A stretch of 64,000 nucleotides of DNA from Pomphorhynchus laevis (taxonomy: Eukaryota; Acanthocephala; Palaeacanthocephala; Echinorhynchida; Pomphorhynchidae), in the NCBI GenBank assembly GCA_012934845.2, contig WNNJ02000551.1, positions 48,018 through 112,017 on the forward strand. The letters run 5' to 3'. A program made the translations under genes and the position numbers. The notes below the pieces were generated by a model. That model saw nothing but the letters and a program-made list of their open reading frames with translations. It was not told the DNA's origin and did no database searches. Below, in pieces: positions 32,721-43,764 of this stretch (position 1 is the stretch's first letter; each line of letters opens with the position of its first letter).

Positions 32721-33777
32721 ATAACTGATGTTCGTTTGCGCGAAGATAGCGACCGTATCATCGAAGTGAGAAGCCATTTCGTACTGTTGATGGGACGGTT
32801 TTGTTTTACGACTGGCTTGTCACGAAGTCTATCGTCAACCTTCCTCTTTTCTCAGCACGGGCTTGGGACCGGCCATGGCAGAGTTAAATCACTATTTGAT
32901 GACTTTTGCATTTCGGTGCAACTAATTTGCAAATATGTTCGGCAAATAGATCTATCTTATCTTAATATAATATTTTGGGGCTACAAATTGAATCTTTCAA
33001 GTAATAAAATGTAAATTAAATTTTAATTTTAAAAATATAAATTTCGAAAACTAGAAAATTTATAAAATTTCTAGTTAAAAAAGTATTAGAATAAACAAAA
33101 CTTTTATTTGCAAGCTGTCAATTTTTATCTTTAGCTTAAATGCTAGTGGAAGTTAACATAAACAATTGTTTAATAATTTTAAACAATTTTTTTAATTTAT
33201 AAATTTATAAAATCAATTGTTACATTAATTTTATTCGGCATTAACAAAAACGAGTATAGCGCTATTATCTAGTTAACTATCGTACTTCATAGAGTGCAAT
33301 TACATGATTTATATTCAATATATAAATATTGAATATATGCATTTGAAAATGTGTTCATAGTCTTATAATGGTGACCGTGGTCAATGAAATTTGGATTGTC
33401 TGGAAGATAATTAATTATTGACAGGAATATTTCATTAAATAAAAATAAAATGTTATTAATATTTTTAAATTAACGATATTTTATTTTTTAATCCTAACTT
33501 GGTTTGTACATTTTATTTACTAGAATATTTCATTAACGAAATATTTCATCACAAACTTTTGTGATGCCTTTTATATTCAAATTTTATAATCAAATTAGAG
33601 GATTTTGATAATATTAGATTTCTAGAACTCAATATTTTGATGTTTTTATTAGTTTTTTATAAAAAGCTAAGGATATGCAAATTTGTGATCCATGTTGAGT
33701 AATATATGCTGGGTCTAGTAATACGAGCTGAAATCTCATAACATATCAGATTCTCCCAATGGTCTCACATTTTTATT

Positions 33778-35233
33778 AAACAAATCCACTAAATTCAATT
33801 ATCTTAGTCCTCCACTCTTAAAAATCGTTTTCCGACATAGTTCACATGCCTCTTCGGTACTCTCCCAACGTTTTAAACTTCTTACCACTTCCTCTACTTG
33901 CCGTATCTTTCCTGACCGCTCCCCTTCTGATATTGCCCAGCTCAATTTAGCTCGCATTGAAAAACATCGACGTGAAAGAAACGGCAAGTCATATTTATCT
34001 ATACGTAAAATCAACGGAAATTTTCACGTTCTTCACACAAGGCCAAAAATTCGATGGCGTCCCATCTCTCCCCCTTATCTTCTTCGCTAGTCGATCTCGC
34101 TCCTAAGCATACTTTTCGTCTTAGTCTATTCAATAATCGCTCCATTCTTCATAAAGCTGATATGCTTCTCGATATCTTCGATCAATTATCTATCGATATT
34201 CTCTGCATTACCGAATCATGGCACTCTGACTCCGACGATCTTGCTATTCGTCGTCTATGTCGCTCTGGTTGTTCTCTAGTTGAATCAGCTCGTCAAATTA
34301 CATCTCATACATCTACTGCGTCTAACCATGGCGGTATTGTTGCCATTGCTCGTCACCCAATGTCTTTACGTAAAATCAACGTTAACATCCGTTACACTTC
34401 GTTCGAATTACTCATATGCAGATTATCAACGCCTTTCCCTCTGGAACTTGTGATTGTATACCGTCCAGGTTCAGTTGCCCCATCACGTATCTTCATTAAC
34501 GACCTTGCAGATCTAATGTCTCACTGTTCATTGTCTTATACTCCTTCTTTTGTTCTCGGTGACTTTAACATTCGTCTTGATCGCCCGTCTGACTCTGACT
34601 CTATCACTTTAACTAATCTTTTTTCTGATTTTAACTATAAATTACTTTCAACAATCCCAACTCATATTCTCGGCGGTGCTCTCGACATTATTGCTGTTCC
34701 TAACTGCTTCAATGACTATACCTCCTTGTCAATTACTGATCCTGGTTTGTCCGATCATTTTCTTGTCACGCTTACTCTTACTCGTCCCCATCCTCCTTCT
34801 CCGCCTTTACCTTTAACTACACCAAGTCGACCCTCGAAGCTTCTCGATATTCCTGTTCTCTGCACAGCCTTACTTAATTCTTCACTCTTTTCACTTCCTC
34901 TTAACTATCTCTCTCCCGATGATCTCTGCATTCTGTTTGATTCTGAACTTACGTCGATCCTCAATAACCTTCTGCCTAGTCGACTTCGAAGTTCCCAGCG
35001 CTTGCGCCATGCTCCCTGGTTCGATTCTGACTGTAGTCTTTCTAAGCGTCGACTCAGTCACTCTTTTCGTATGTATAAACGCTTTCTTAAACGTTCACCC
35101 GACTCACTCCCTCCAAATCTTCGTGATTCCTACTTTTCTCAACGCCGTTCACATCTCATTCTTATACGTACTAAACGTACTCTCTTTTGGCGAAATCAAC
35201 TCGAGTAATCTTCCAACTCTAAATCTCATTGGA
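33778..35233 (+). mobile_element. LINE-gamma copy F, truncated at both ends
   Basis: Nearly identical (about 2% differences by eye) to 44,776-46,231 of the full LINE-gamma. Contains the ORF1 end and the endonuclease half of ORF2. It stops abruptly after CTCGAG...CTCATTGGA, where the full copy continues. Loss of the 3' end is not explained by ordinary 5' truncation, so duplication or recombination is likely. Confidence 0.9.
34054..35208 (+). pseudogene. Endonuclease part of LINE-gamma ORF2 (copy F)
   Basis: 384 open codons: LSLFNNRSILHKADMLLDIF, ILCITESWHSDS (catalytic E), YTPSFVLGDFNIRLDRP (D and N), LSDHFLVTLTL (SDH). All APE-type endonuclease motifs are present. An in-frame TAA ends it before any RT motif, where copy 45,054-47,963 has TCA. 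Confidence 0.9.
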
Positions 35234-35259
35234 GTTGAGAGTCTAAATTGACTCTCAAC
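35234..35259. repeat. Perfect 10-bp hairpin at a junction
   Basis: gttgagagtc / gactctcaac around TAAATT, lying between LINE-gamma copy F and the LINE-beta piece. Further GAGAGTC/GACTCTC copies occur up to 35,284. Confidence 0.85.
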
Positions 35260-35284
35260 TGACTCTCTGTACATTTGGAGAGTC

Positions 35285-36286
35285 TAAATCTCTTGTCCAT
35301 TAACAACTGTTTAATAAATAGTACTAACTGGAGCTTTATTAAACAATCTACAAAACATAATAATAAGTTAGTGCTTTTAACATATGTCACCGGGGAAAAG
35401 AAAACAGCTCTGTCTAATGCATCTTTCTACTGCAAATACTGCTGCGCATCTTTGATAAATGATTTGAAGACGGAATCTACCCCCTTGGTCGTCGGTCAGT
35501 CGAGTTGTAATTCTCTTAGACCCATATCAGCTCTACCAATTCCAAAAAGCATAAGTGCCGGTCAAAGTAAGGAAGTTCTTATTTCCAAATCTACTAAGAA
35601 TGTTGAAAATTCCAGTCATAGTGATGGAAGCTATTCTAACTCTATATATCACTCCTCAAGTCTTAACTCTATATATCCCTCCTCAAGTCTTGCAAATAAT
35701 CCAATGAATATAGATTTAACTGTAGAAGGTGAGACTGTAGCCATGGATGTTCCAGTGCATTTACCTGATGTTACTAATGATGAAAATACATATTGTCAGG
35801 TTTTGAATCATGGTCATATGTCTGATAATGGGACTGTCAAAACGAAGGAACAAGCGTCAACGATAAGTCAACATACACTATCCGCAGTTCACGTGACAGT
35901 ATCGAATTGCAAATTGGTAATAATAGGAAACACACCGCTGATCGATGTAGATCTGTTATTCTGGCCAATGTAAGAGAATCTTTATTTGAGAACGCGCAAA
36001 TACGTCTTAACGAGGACGTCCAGAGTGTGAGATTTATATTGACGCAGGTACTTGGTTCTTGCAATGTGGATATTGTCAAACGTGTTAAACTCGTTGCATT
36101 ATTTCGACTGGGTAAGCGTGATACACTTAGTAATAGGCCGCGTTTACTCAAGGCCGTATTTAGAGAGCAGTCGCATTCTGAGTTAATTCTTCGGAATTCA
36201 TATCGTTTAAAAGGATCACATGTTAGTCTCTTAAAAGATCTTGACGCTCTTCAAAGGGAGAAATTGTCTCAAGCTAAGAAAAAACC
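35285..36286 (+). mobile_element. LINE-beta ORF1 region, duplicate A
   Basis: Over 99% identical by eye to 40,605-41,606 (a handful of base differences). It encodes the ORF1 N-terminal part (SINNCLINSTNWSFIKQSTK, YVTGEKKTALSNASFYC) and the C-terminal domain (KRDTLSNRPRLLKAVFREQS). It breaks off at AAGCTAAGAAA and continues into a Penelope fragment instead of LINE-beta. Confidence 0.88.
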
Positions 36287-36880
36287 GTAGCCTGAACAAA
36301 CTTGAAGATGGTCTTAGACGACAAACATCACGTCCTACAATTTACTGTCCACCTAGCACGTGTCTAGCATCTATGTTCAAACGGAGACCCTTATCTCAAA
36401 AAACGTTAGGTCTCGTATATGAGATAAAATGTAAAGATTGTGAAGCTATATACGTGGGTCAGACGAAACGACCATTACACCTTAGAATTAAGGAACATCG
36501 TAATGCTCTAAGGAAAGGGGACATGTCATCTGCTGTTTTAAACCATTCTGTCATGAAAGGACACAATATTGAATTCGATAATATCAAAATTCTTGCAAAA
36601 GAATCAAATTATTATAGACGGATAATTTTTGAGTCTATACACATCAACGGCAGTGGTGAAAGGATGCATGGAAATAAATCAAATTATAATTTAAAAATTC
36701 CTATCGACACTATGGACTAAGAAAACATGTTCATTTTCTTCCGCACTTATGTAATATAAGGCGATTTGTGTTTGAAAACTTTCAACTTGAAAAGGGTCAC
36801 TGTGATTGACCGAAACGTTGTTATAATTAACTCTAACAAAAAATTGTTTGTCTCGTGTGGATAATTAATAATGCCTAAAA
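36287..36880 (+). mobile_element. Penelope-like element, 3' fragment
   Basis: Coding for the GIY-YIG nuclease up to 36,720, then a tail with the phrase TTGACCGAAACGTTG at ~36,810, a type of sequence common next to Penelope ends. Joined on the left to LINE-beta ORF1 and on the right to the Ty3/gypsy fossil. Confidence 0.8.
36290..36720 (+). pseudogene. GIY-YIG endonuclease domain of a Penelope-like element
   Basis: The plus frame reads LGLVYEIKCKDCEAIYVGQT, KRPLHLRIKEHRNALRKGD, then SAVLNHSVMKGHNIEFDNIK and an Arg/Glu-containing helix YYRRIIFESIHI. Y...IYVGQT-x-R-x5-R-x-x-EH plus the inserted CxxC pair are the hallmarks of the Penelope GIY-YIG nuclease, which nicks target DNA. Stop at 36,718. 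The RT part is absent. Confidence 0.88.
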
Positions 36881-39800
36881 AACAGATTACGTGGCACACG
36901 AATGTAATTTTAACAGAATATGACATTATCCCCCACTACGTAGTCATCCAAATACTTGGGTCTTTGTCGTCGTCTTCGGTTGCTGCGAAATACATCGACG
37001 TTCGAGTCCGTTTGTTTAGATGTGGTTGATATCTCATCGTGTTGTTCGTCTCCATCATGTTCCTCTGGATTCCTATGGTCGGTCGTATCTTGGACATTCT
37101 TATTCAAATTGAACTGGTGATCACGTGTATCATGATGACCTTCAATCAACTCCTCAGCATGTTGATCGTCTTGAGTACATATAGTGAATTCCTTGTTGAT
37201 CGGATCAGGACTGGTACTTAGTTGGATTTCGTCCCTTTCGGTGTATGTATCTTCATCCGTATTAAACGCATCCATATAGTTATGAACCCTACCATGAAAC
37301 ATATCACATGGTCCATGATCCTCGATACACGGAGCAAGTTGTAAGGATTGTACTTGCTCGTACGATTTTGTTTCTTCAATAGAACGGGACCTGAAGAAAG
37401 TAGCCATGTCGGAATACTCCATCCAGTATAGGAACGGCGTTGGAATCTCATAAACCTTTCGTGAGGTGTTTCTCCTGTTTGAGTACATAGGAGAGAACGA
37501 ATTGAGTGAAGCGCAGTAGAAAGGGAACTTTCCTAATGCTCGAAGGGCAGTCGACGAGTTCGAAGATCAAGTTCGATGCTTCTCCACAGAATTCCGTTAT
37601 ATCTCTCGACCTGACCATTGCCAGTGGGGTTGTAAGGTGTGCTTCTGCTACAGGCAACATCGTTTCTGCATAAATAATCAGTTAATTCTCGGAACATGAA
37701 CGAGGTTCCCCTATCGGAGTGTAAAAACGAGGGTGTACCGAATAGTGCGAATATCTGACTCAGACGTTTTATTACCGTTTTGGTCGACATATCCGGACAA
37801 GCGAAGCCAAATTGGAACCGGGAGAATTCGTCAACTATTACAAGCAAATAACGATTTCTATAAGTTGATGGCATGGGTCCCTTAAAATCGATTGATATTC
37901 TTTCAAATGGTTGCGTAACCTTAATCAGAGAAATGGCAGGAGTACGATGGAATGACGGTCGAATTTCAGCACACACCGCACAGTCCATCACTACGCCCTT
38001 AACTTTATCGGTCGAGAATAGAAGGTTGCGTGAGCGGACAAAATGTGTCAATTGTGTAATACCAGGATGACAGAGAGTATCATGAATTAAACGTAACTGA
38101 TATATGGACGTTTTAATTGCCGCACAACGCACTCTAGACATTGCGTCTGCTAAAATGTTATTATCTCCGCGACGATACGTAATGTGAAATTTGAAAGGGG
38201 CCAATTTTAATCTCCATCGGATTAATTTTTCGTTCTTTATGCGACTTCGATTATTTGAGTAAACGAACGCCACGCTTCGTTGATCTGTTATAATTTCAAA
38301 ATGACGACCCAATAAGTAGTGTCTCTAATGTTTAATACTCTCTACAACAGCTAGATCCTTCTTCTCTATAGAGGCGTAATGATTAGCTCCATCGTGTAAG
38401 GTTCTAGAGAAAAATGCAATTGGTCGGTTTTCCTGTATCAACACTGCCGCGATACATGAATCCGATGCATCTGTCTCGGCCGTAAACATTTGTTGTTCAT
38501 CGATGTTAGCCATTGTTGCCTTCATAATTTCTTGTCTAAGATCATTGAATGCCCGTAACGCATCGTCACACAATGGTAACGAATCGGACATTATAAGCGG
38601 TCGAATTTTCTCAGAAAAACTACAATTCCACATGGAATAGTGGGCGAACAACCTGAGTACGCGCTTCTTTTCAGTTGACGTAGACGGTGGTTCCATATCT
38701 TTGAGGACTTGTATGCGATCATTGTCTGGTCGTATCTCGCCGAAAGTAATGACATAACCTAACAGGTTAATTTGTTGTTTCCGCATTTCGGATTTATCTG
38801 CATTGATGGTCACACCGTATTTGCGAATAACATTCTGGGAGTCACGCAGATTACGATCATGATCTTTAGCTGAGTGGCCGCAGACTATCACGTCGTCTAG
38901 ATAGGCGAATACATCCTTGAGGCTCTGTTCAGCAATGATGCTGTCAATTGTTCTCTGAAAGACTGCTGGGGAATTGGTTAATCCGAATGGAACACTACAA
39001 AACTGGTACAGTCGTCCTGCAGCTTCAAACGCGGTGTACATACGTTCATCATGGTGAATCGGCAATTGGTGATACGCTGATTGTAAATCGAACTTACTAA
39101 ACACTCTATAACCAGCGACCTTCTGTACACTGGTATCTATTCGAGGCAATGTATAGGCGTCCAGAGGTGTGAATTTGTTTATAGTCTGTGCATAATCCAC
39201 GACCAGCCCAAGTTTCCCTCGTGGACTCTGCACCACAAGAACTTGGGCCCTCCATGGTGATCGACTGTGCTCTATAATATTCTCTTTAAGCATCCGATCA
39301 ACTTCTGTTTAAATAAATCGAATATGCATGCAACTGTATTGTCTTGATCTGATGGCTACAGGTTCACAATTGGTTACCAACAACGCAAACAACCGAGGTA
39401 GATCGACCTTCATCCGTGATACGGCATTGAGATACAATGGACTGTTTGTACCCTTAAAGTCCATTGTAACGGACTCGTAATTTGACATAAATGGATGACA
39501 AAGTATGACGTCGTAACTGAGGTCACGTAAACAGAGCAGGTGTATATCATTTTTTTGCCATTTGGAAGTTAAACGTTAGCAGAGCAGCAGCAAACAACCG
39601 TTGATGTATGGCCATTCGTCGCCATAGACACCGTTTCTCTACATGGTGTGATATTCAGCTTGAGCCGATTTACGAGCTTGAAGTCGATAAAGTTTTCGAA
39701 GCTGCCAGTGTCGAAAAGTGCAACCACATCACTACCGTTTACTTTGATGGTTTGTTCGGCTATATGAAAACCATGTTTACCCATATATTTGAGCAGCATT

Positions 39801-40608
39801 GTTGTCAAACGCGAATCTGTATGATGAGTGTCGATCATGTTGATACGAGATTTTTGTTTCGGTTTCGAGCGACATACTTTGGAAAAATGTCCAACTTTAC
39901 CGCACCCATTACATGTGCTATTACGCGCAGGACATGCCGATCGAACGTGCCACCCTCGCCCGCAAAAGAAACAAACCTTGGTTGTTGCGGCGAGAACGGC
40001 AAGATCATTTGTTGAGTGATTCTGTTCTCGACCTTCATCATCCGTATAGACAGCGTAAATCTGAACATCTCGCAATGACTGACTTTGAGAATAGCTGGCG
40101 AAATGAAGTTGAGTCATTTCTAGAGCTCTGGCTTTTGAATATGCGTCATCAAGATTGAGGTCACTGCATTCTAGAAGTCGTTGTCGTATGAAAGACTATT
40201 GAAGACCTGCCACGAATGCATCGCGCATCATCGGACTCTTATATTCAAGTACTGAGACTGTTTTGAAGGTGCATTCTTTACTCAGGGTTTCCAGCGAATC
40301 AATGAATTGGTCGATTGATTGCATATTTGTCTGTCTACATGTTCTTAATTTATGTCGCGCGAAGACCTCGTTTTGAGGCTTTACGTATAGCTGTTCCAAT
40401 CGATTCATTGCTGCGTCGAACGGCTCACATTCGCATATATATTTCGATAGACCATCGGACTGACATGATTAAACAGCACCTCCAATCGATCGTTTGATTG
40501 AAGCTCTGTCATCGATGCCAAATATTTCGAAAAGCGACGTTTACAGTGCGCCCAGAGCAACGGTGCGTCCACATCGTTGGGCTGTGTTGCCAGAGCTTCC
40601 GGTTTGAA
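36881..40608 (-). mobile_element. Ty3/gypsy LTR retrotransposon fossil, broken
   Basis: Minus strand, parts in order: gag with zinc knuckle (about 40.6-39.9 kb), aspartic protease region (about 39.7 kb), reverse transcriptase (about 39.3-38.8 kb), RNase H (about 38.5-38.2 kb) and integrase with zinc-binding and core regions (about 38.1-37.5 kb), ending near 36.9 kb. The order protease-RT-RNase H-integrase places it in Ty3/gypsy. A purine run and a TG start beside the integrase end suggest an LTR boundary at about 36,925, but I see no LTR pair. The coding region is broken in roughly half a dozen places. Frames are still long, so the copy is probably of moderate to young age. Confidence 0.9.
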
Positions 40609-41760
40609 AATCTTGTCCATTAACAACTGTTTAATAAATAGTACTAACGGGAGCTTTATTAAACAATCTACAAAACATAATAATAAGTTAGTGCTTTTAA
40701 CATATGTCACCGGGGAAAAGAAAACAGCTCTGTCTAATGCATCTTTCTACTGCAGGTACTGCTGCGCATCTTTGATAAATGATTTGAAGACGGAATCTAC
40801 CCCCTTGGTCGTCGGTCAGTCGAGTTGTAATTCTCTTAGACCCATATCAGCTCTACCAATTCCAAAAAGCATAAGTGCCGGTCAAAGTAAGGAAGTTCTT
40901 ATTTCCAAATCTACTAAGAATGTTGAAAATTCCAGTCATAGTGATGGAAGCTATTCTAACTCTATATATCCCTCCTCAAGTCTTAACTCTATATATCCCT
41001 CCTCAAGTCTTGCAAATAATCCAATGAATATAGATTTAACTGTAGAAGGTGAGACTGTAGCCATGGATGTTCCAGTGCATTTACCTGATGTTACTAATGA
41101 TGAAAATACATATTGTCAGGTTTTGAATCATGGTCATATGTCTGATAATGGGACTGTCAAAACGAAGGAACAAGCGTCAACGATAAGTCAACATACACTA
41201 TCCGCAGTTCACGTGACAGTATCGAATTGCAAATTGGTAATAATAGGAAACACACCGCTGATCGATGTAGATCTGTTATTCTGGCCAATGTAAGAGAATC
41301 TTTATTTGAGAACGCGCAAATACGTCTTAACGAGGACGTCCAGAGTGTGAGATTTATATTGACGCAGGTACTTGGTTCTTGCAATGTGGATATTGTCAAA
41401 CGTGTTAAACTCGTTGCATTATTTCGACTGGGTAAGCGTGATACACTTAGTAATAGGCCGCGTTTACTCAAGGCCGTATTTAGAGAGCAGTCGCATTCTG
41501 AGTTAATTCTTCGGAATTCATATCGTTTAAAAGGATCACATGTTAGTCTCTTAAAAGATCTTGACGCTCTTCAAAGGGAGAAATTGTCTCAAGCTAAGAA
41601 AGAACTTGCATCTCGTGTTGCACTTGGTGAGAGCAATCTATGTGTGCAAAATTTTCAAGTAGTGAGGCGACGCATTCGAATCAGTTGGTCCCCACTAGAT
41701 GTATCGCATCTCGTGAATGTGGAGGGTTTTGGCAAGATCTTTTAGCATATAAGTGCCTAG
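40609..41760 (+). pseudogene. ORF1 of LINE-beta
   Basis: The first frame has a Cys-rich patch SNASFYCRYCC; the second frame carries KRVKLVALFRLGKRDTLSNR, FREQSHSELILRNSY, LLKDLDALQREKLSQAKKEL, a pattern typical of the C-terminal domain of CR1/L2 ORF1 proteins. Two overlapping frames show at least one frameshift. Confidence 0.78.
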
Positions 41761-43541
41761 CTGATTTGAGATCTGAAGTGTGTCAGATTGCTAAAGGTGA
41801 CATTACTACTCGCACTGGTGTGAATAAAAGTCATAGTATATTTTATTGTAATGTTCCGAGCTTGTTACAGAAAGTCGATAAGCTAAAGTTAAGGATCGAG
41901 TCTGTTAATCCAATTATAGTTGATATTACAGAATCTTGGTTAATTGTGATGTATCCGATGCTGAGGTATCTATTCCCGGCTATTCTTTGTTCCGTAGTGA
42001 TCGGATAGGTGGTAGGAGTGGTGGCGTAGCTCTCTTTATGAGAGACGAATTAAGGTGCGTGTTTTGAGTAAGTCGTCTTTTGATAGAATTGAAAGTTTGT
42101 GGTGTCAGGTGAAGTTTGATAACAGCTCATCCATTATACTGGGTCTTGTGTATCGTGCTCCTAAGGCAATATCTAAGAAACTTATTGAAGAGATAGAGTT
42201 GTATACGCGAAGAGATTGTGATACTGTGATAATTGGGATCTGAATATGCCATATGTTGAATGGACTTCGAATACGGTTCTTCCTACTTGTGATAGTGTAT
42301 CTTGTGACCTTATGGAGTGTTTTACTTATTGTGGTCTTGCTCAATTTGTTAATGTACATACTCGCTTTTCAAGTTGTAGTTCTTCCCTTCTTGATCTTTG
42401 CTGATCGACAAACAGTCAATTTATCAGTAGTATCCAAAATGATTCTCCTGTTGGTTTGTCTGATCATTGTGTAGTTAAAGTTTTGCTAAATATACAAATG
42501 AGGGTGTTTCATCATGCTCGGTACAAACTTCAGATTAATGTCTTTCGGGCGAACTATGATGTTATTACATCAAAGCTGCATAGAGTAAGTTGGCCTGATC
42601 CGGCTGTTGTCGGAGTTGACGAGGCCTGGGATCATTTTCGCGTGACGCTTTATTCTCTAATGGTAAAATTCTCACCTTTGAAGTCTAAGACTAGTCGGAA
42701 AAGCGCTCGTTGGTTTGATACTGAGCTGGCTACTGCGATGAAGGCTCGTGACTTTAGTTTCAAATGCTTTAAGGGTGGGTTTTGTGAATATGGTGTTTAT
42801 AAGCAGGCGAGAAATTTCTTCAATTCTTTAAAACGACATAAGCGCTATTTATTTGAAAATGGTCTAGCTCATAGTTGTAGACATGATCTCAAAGCTCTCT
42901 TTTTATATGTGAATAGTAGTAGGAACGCTAATAAAACAATTAGCCAATAGTTTGATAGCGTTATTGAAGACGACCTTGCTGAGATGTTCTCAAGGCATTT
43001 TTACTTGAACAAAGAGACTACGAACGAGTATTCTGAACATATCCAGAACAGTGAGACGATAAGATGTGCTAGTGTTTCATATCCTAGTTTAGACAGCTAA
43101 TTTGATAACTCCTAAAAAAGTTTTAGCTGAACTGCATCGTCTTAAAGAGACAAACTCCAAAGGTGCTGATTTGTTACCTTCGATATATCTTCGTCGAATA
43201 GCAGACTCAATATATAAACCACTTTGTAATCTATTTCGACAATCTATTATTGATACAACTCTTCCAAAAGAGTGGAAACAATCGATCATTCACCCCATCT
43301 TCAAAAAGGGTGATAGATCTTCAGTAGACAATTACAGACCAGTAAGTATTACTTGCTTATGTTGTAGAATGTAAGAGCGAATTATACATGGTTATATGGT
43401 CAAGTTTTATAGTGAGAATAATGTAATAGCTTCTGAGCAACATGGTTTCCGTAAGGGTTATTCGACAGTTACTAATCTACTCGCAGCCCATCTTGATTGG
43501 TAAGCTAATAAAGCCGTATCCATTGTTACTGACATCATATT
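40609..43541 (+). mobile_element. LINE-beta (CR1/L2-like), 5' and middle part
   Basis: Contains ORF1 (about 40.6-41.75 kb), an endonuclease (about 41.8-42.5 kb: VDITESWL, a GIWI/N-type GD site lost to frame changes, and LSDHC-like GLSDHCVVKVLL) and the RT start (MITPKKVLAELHRLKETNSK, PKEWKQSIIHPIFKKGDRSS, NYRPVSITCL, QHGFRKGYSTVTNLLAAHLD). At 43,541 it is cut by LINE-gamma inside the codons for the RT motif A and resumes at 48,051. Several frameshifts and stops: a dead copy. Confidence 0.88.
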
Positions 43542-43575
43542 ACGTTAAAAAAAAGTTTGAGATAAATAACATACA

Positions 43576-43715
43576 TTCCAGATTATTCCTGTCAGTTCCA
43601 GATTATTCCTGTCAGTTCCAGATTATTCCTGTCAGTTCCAGATTATTCCTGTCAGTTCCAGATTATTCCTGTCAGTTCCAGATTATTCCTGTCAGTTCCA
43701 GATTATTCCTGTCAG
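43576..43715 (+). repeat. 20-bp tandem repeat, 7 identical units, in the 5' UTR of LINE-gamma
   Basis: Unit ttccagattattcctgtcag repeated seven times with no differences, followed by CCGCTCGCTACGCTCGCGG and, 50 bases on, the ORF1 ATG (43,765). The placement suggests promoter monomers like those of some L1 families. Not a CRISPR: there are no spacers. Confidence 0.92.
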
Positions 43716-43764
43716 TTCCGCTCGCTACGCTCGCGGATTGAGCTCAATCTATCGATAAAAGGTT

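Larger units (their letters stand above)
27029..33777. repeat. Repeat R, left copy (non-coding, composite)
   Basis: Starts with a GC-richer head (AATATCTCAACTGAGAGTCA, 27,029) found again at 56,112. The 27.03-28.51 kb part matches 56.11-57.59 kb almost base for base, and 31.05-33.31 kb matches 57.65-59.91 kb. Between them are the SINE cluster and a rearranged stretch (29.65-31.05 kb) in which sub-modules are repeated about 1.13 kb apart: M1 'gtgaccgtggtcaatg' (30.07, 31.16, 33.37 kb), M2 'aatcctaacttggt' (29.85, 30.20, 30.97, 33.49 kb), M3 'tctagtaatacgagctgaaa' (30.42, 33.71 kb) and M4 'tatgctcagttatatgatg' (29.69, 30.81 kb). No family could be assigned. Confidence 0.8.

Noticed and set aside
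32691-33014. Protein gene (107 codons) in repeat R
   Set aside because: The right-hand copy stops after 66 codons, composition is not protein-like and no family is recognised; kept only as an observation on the GC-richer block.
33799-34014. Minus-strand open frames over LINE-gamma ORF1 (also 44,799-45,014)
   Set aside because: Mirror of the plus-strand ORF1 C-terminal domain, repeated in both copies for that reason.
35285-41606. The near-identical 1-kb repeats as LTRs of the element between them
   Set aside because: They encode LINE-beta ORF1 and the right copy runs on into LINE-beta endonuclease and RT; no TG...CA ends.
43576-43715. CRISPR-like array
   Set aside because: Units are contiguous without spacers and lie in a LINE 5' UTR of an animal genome.
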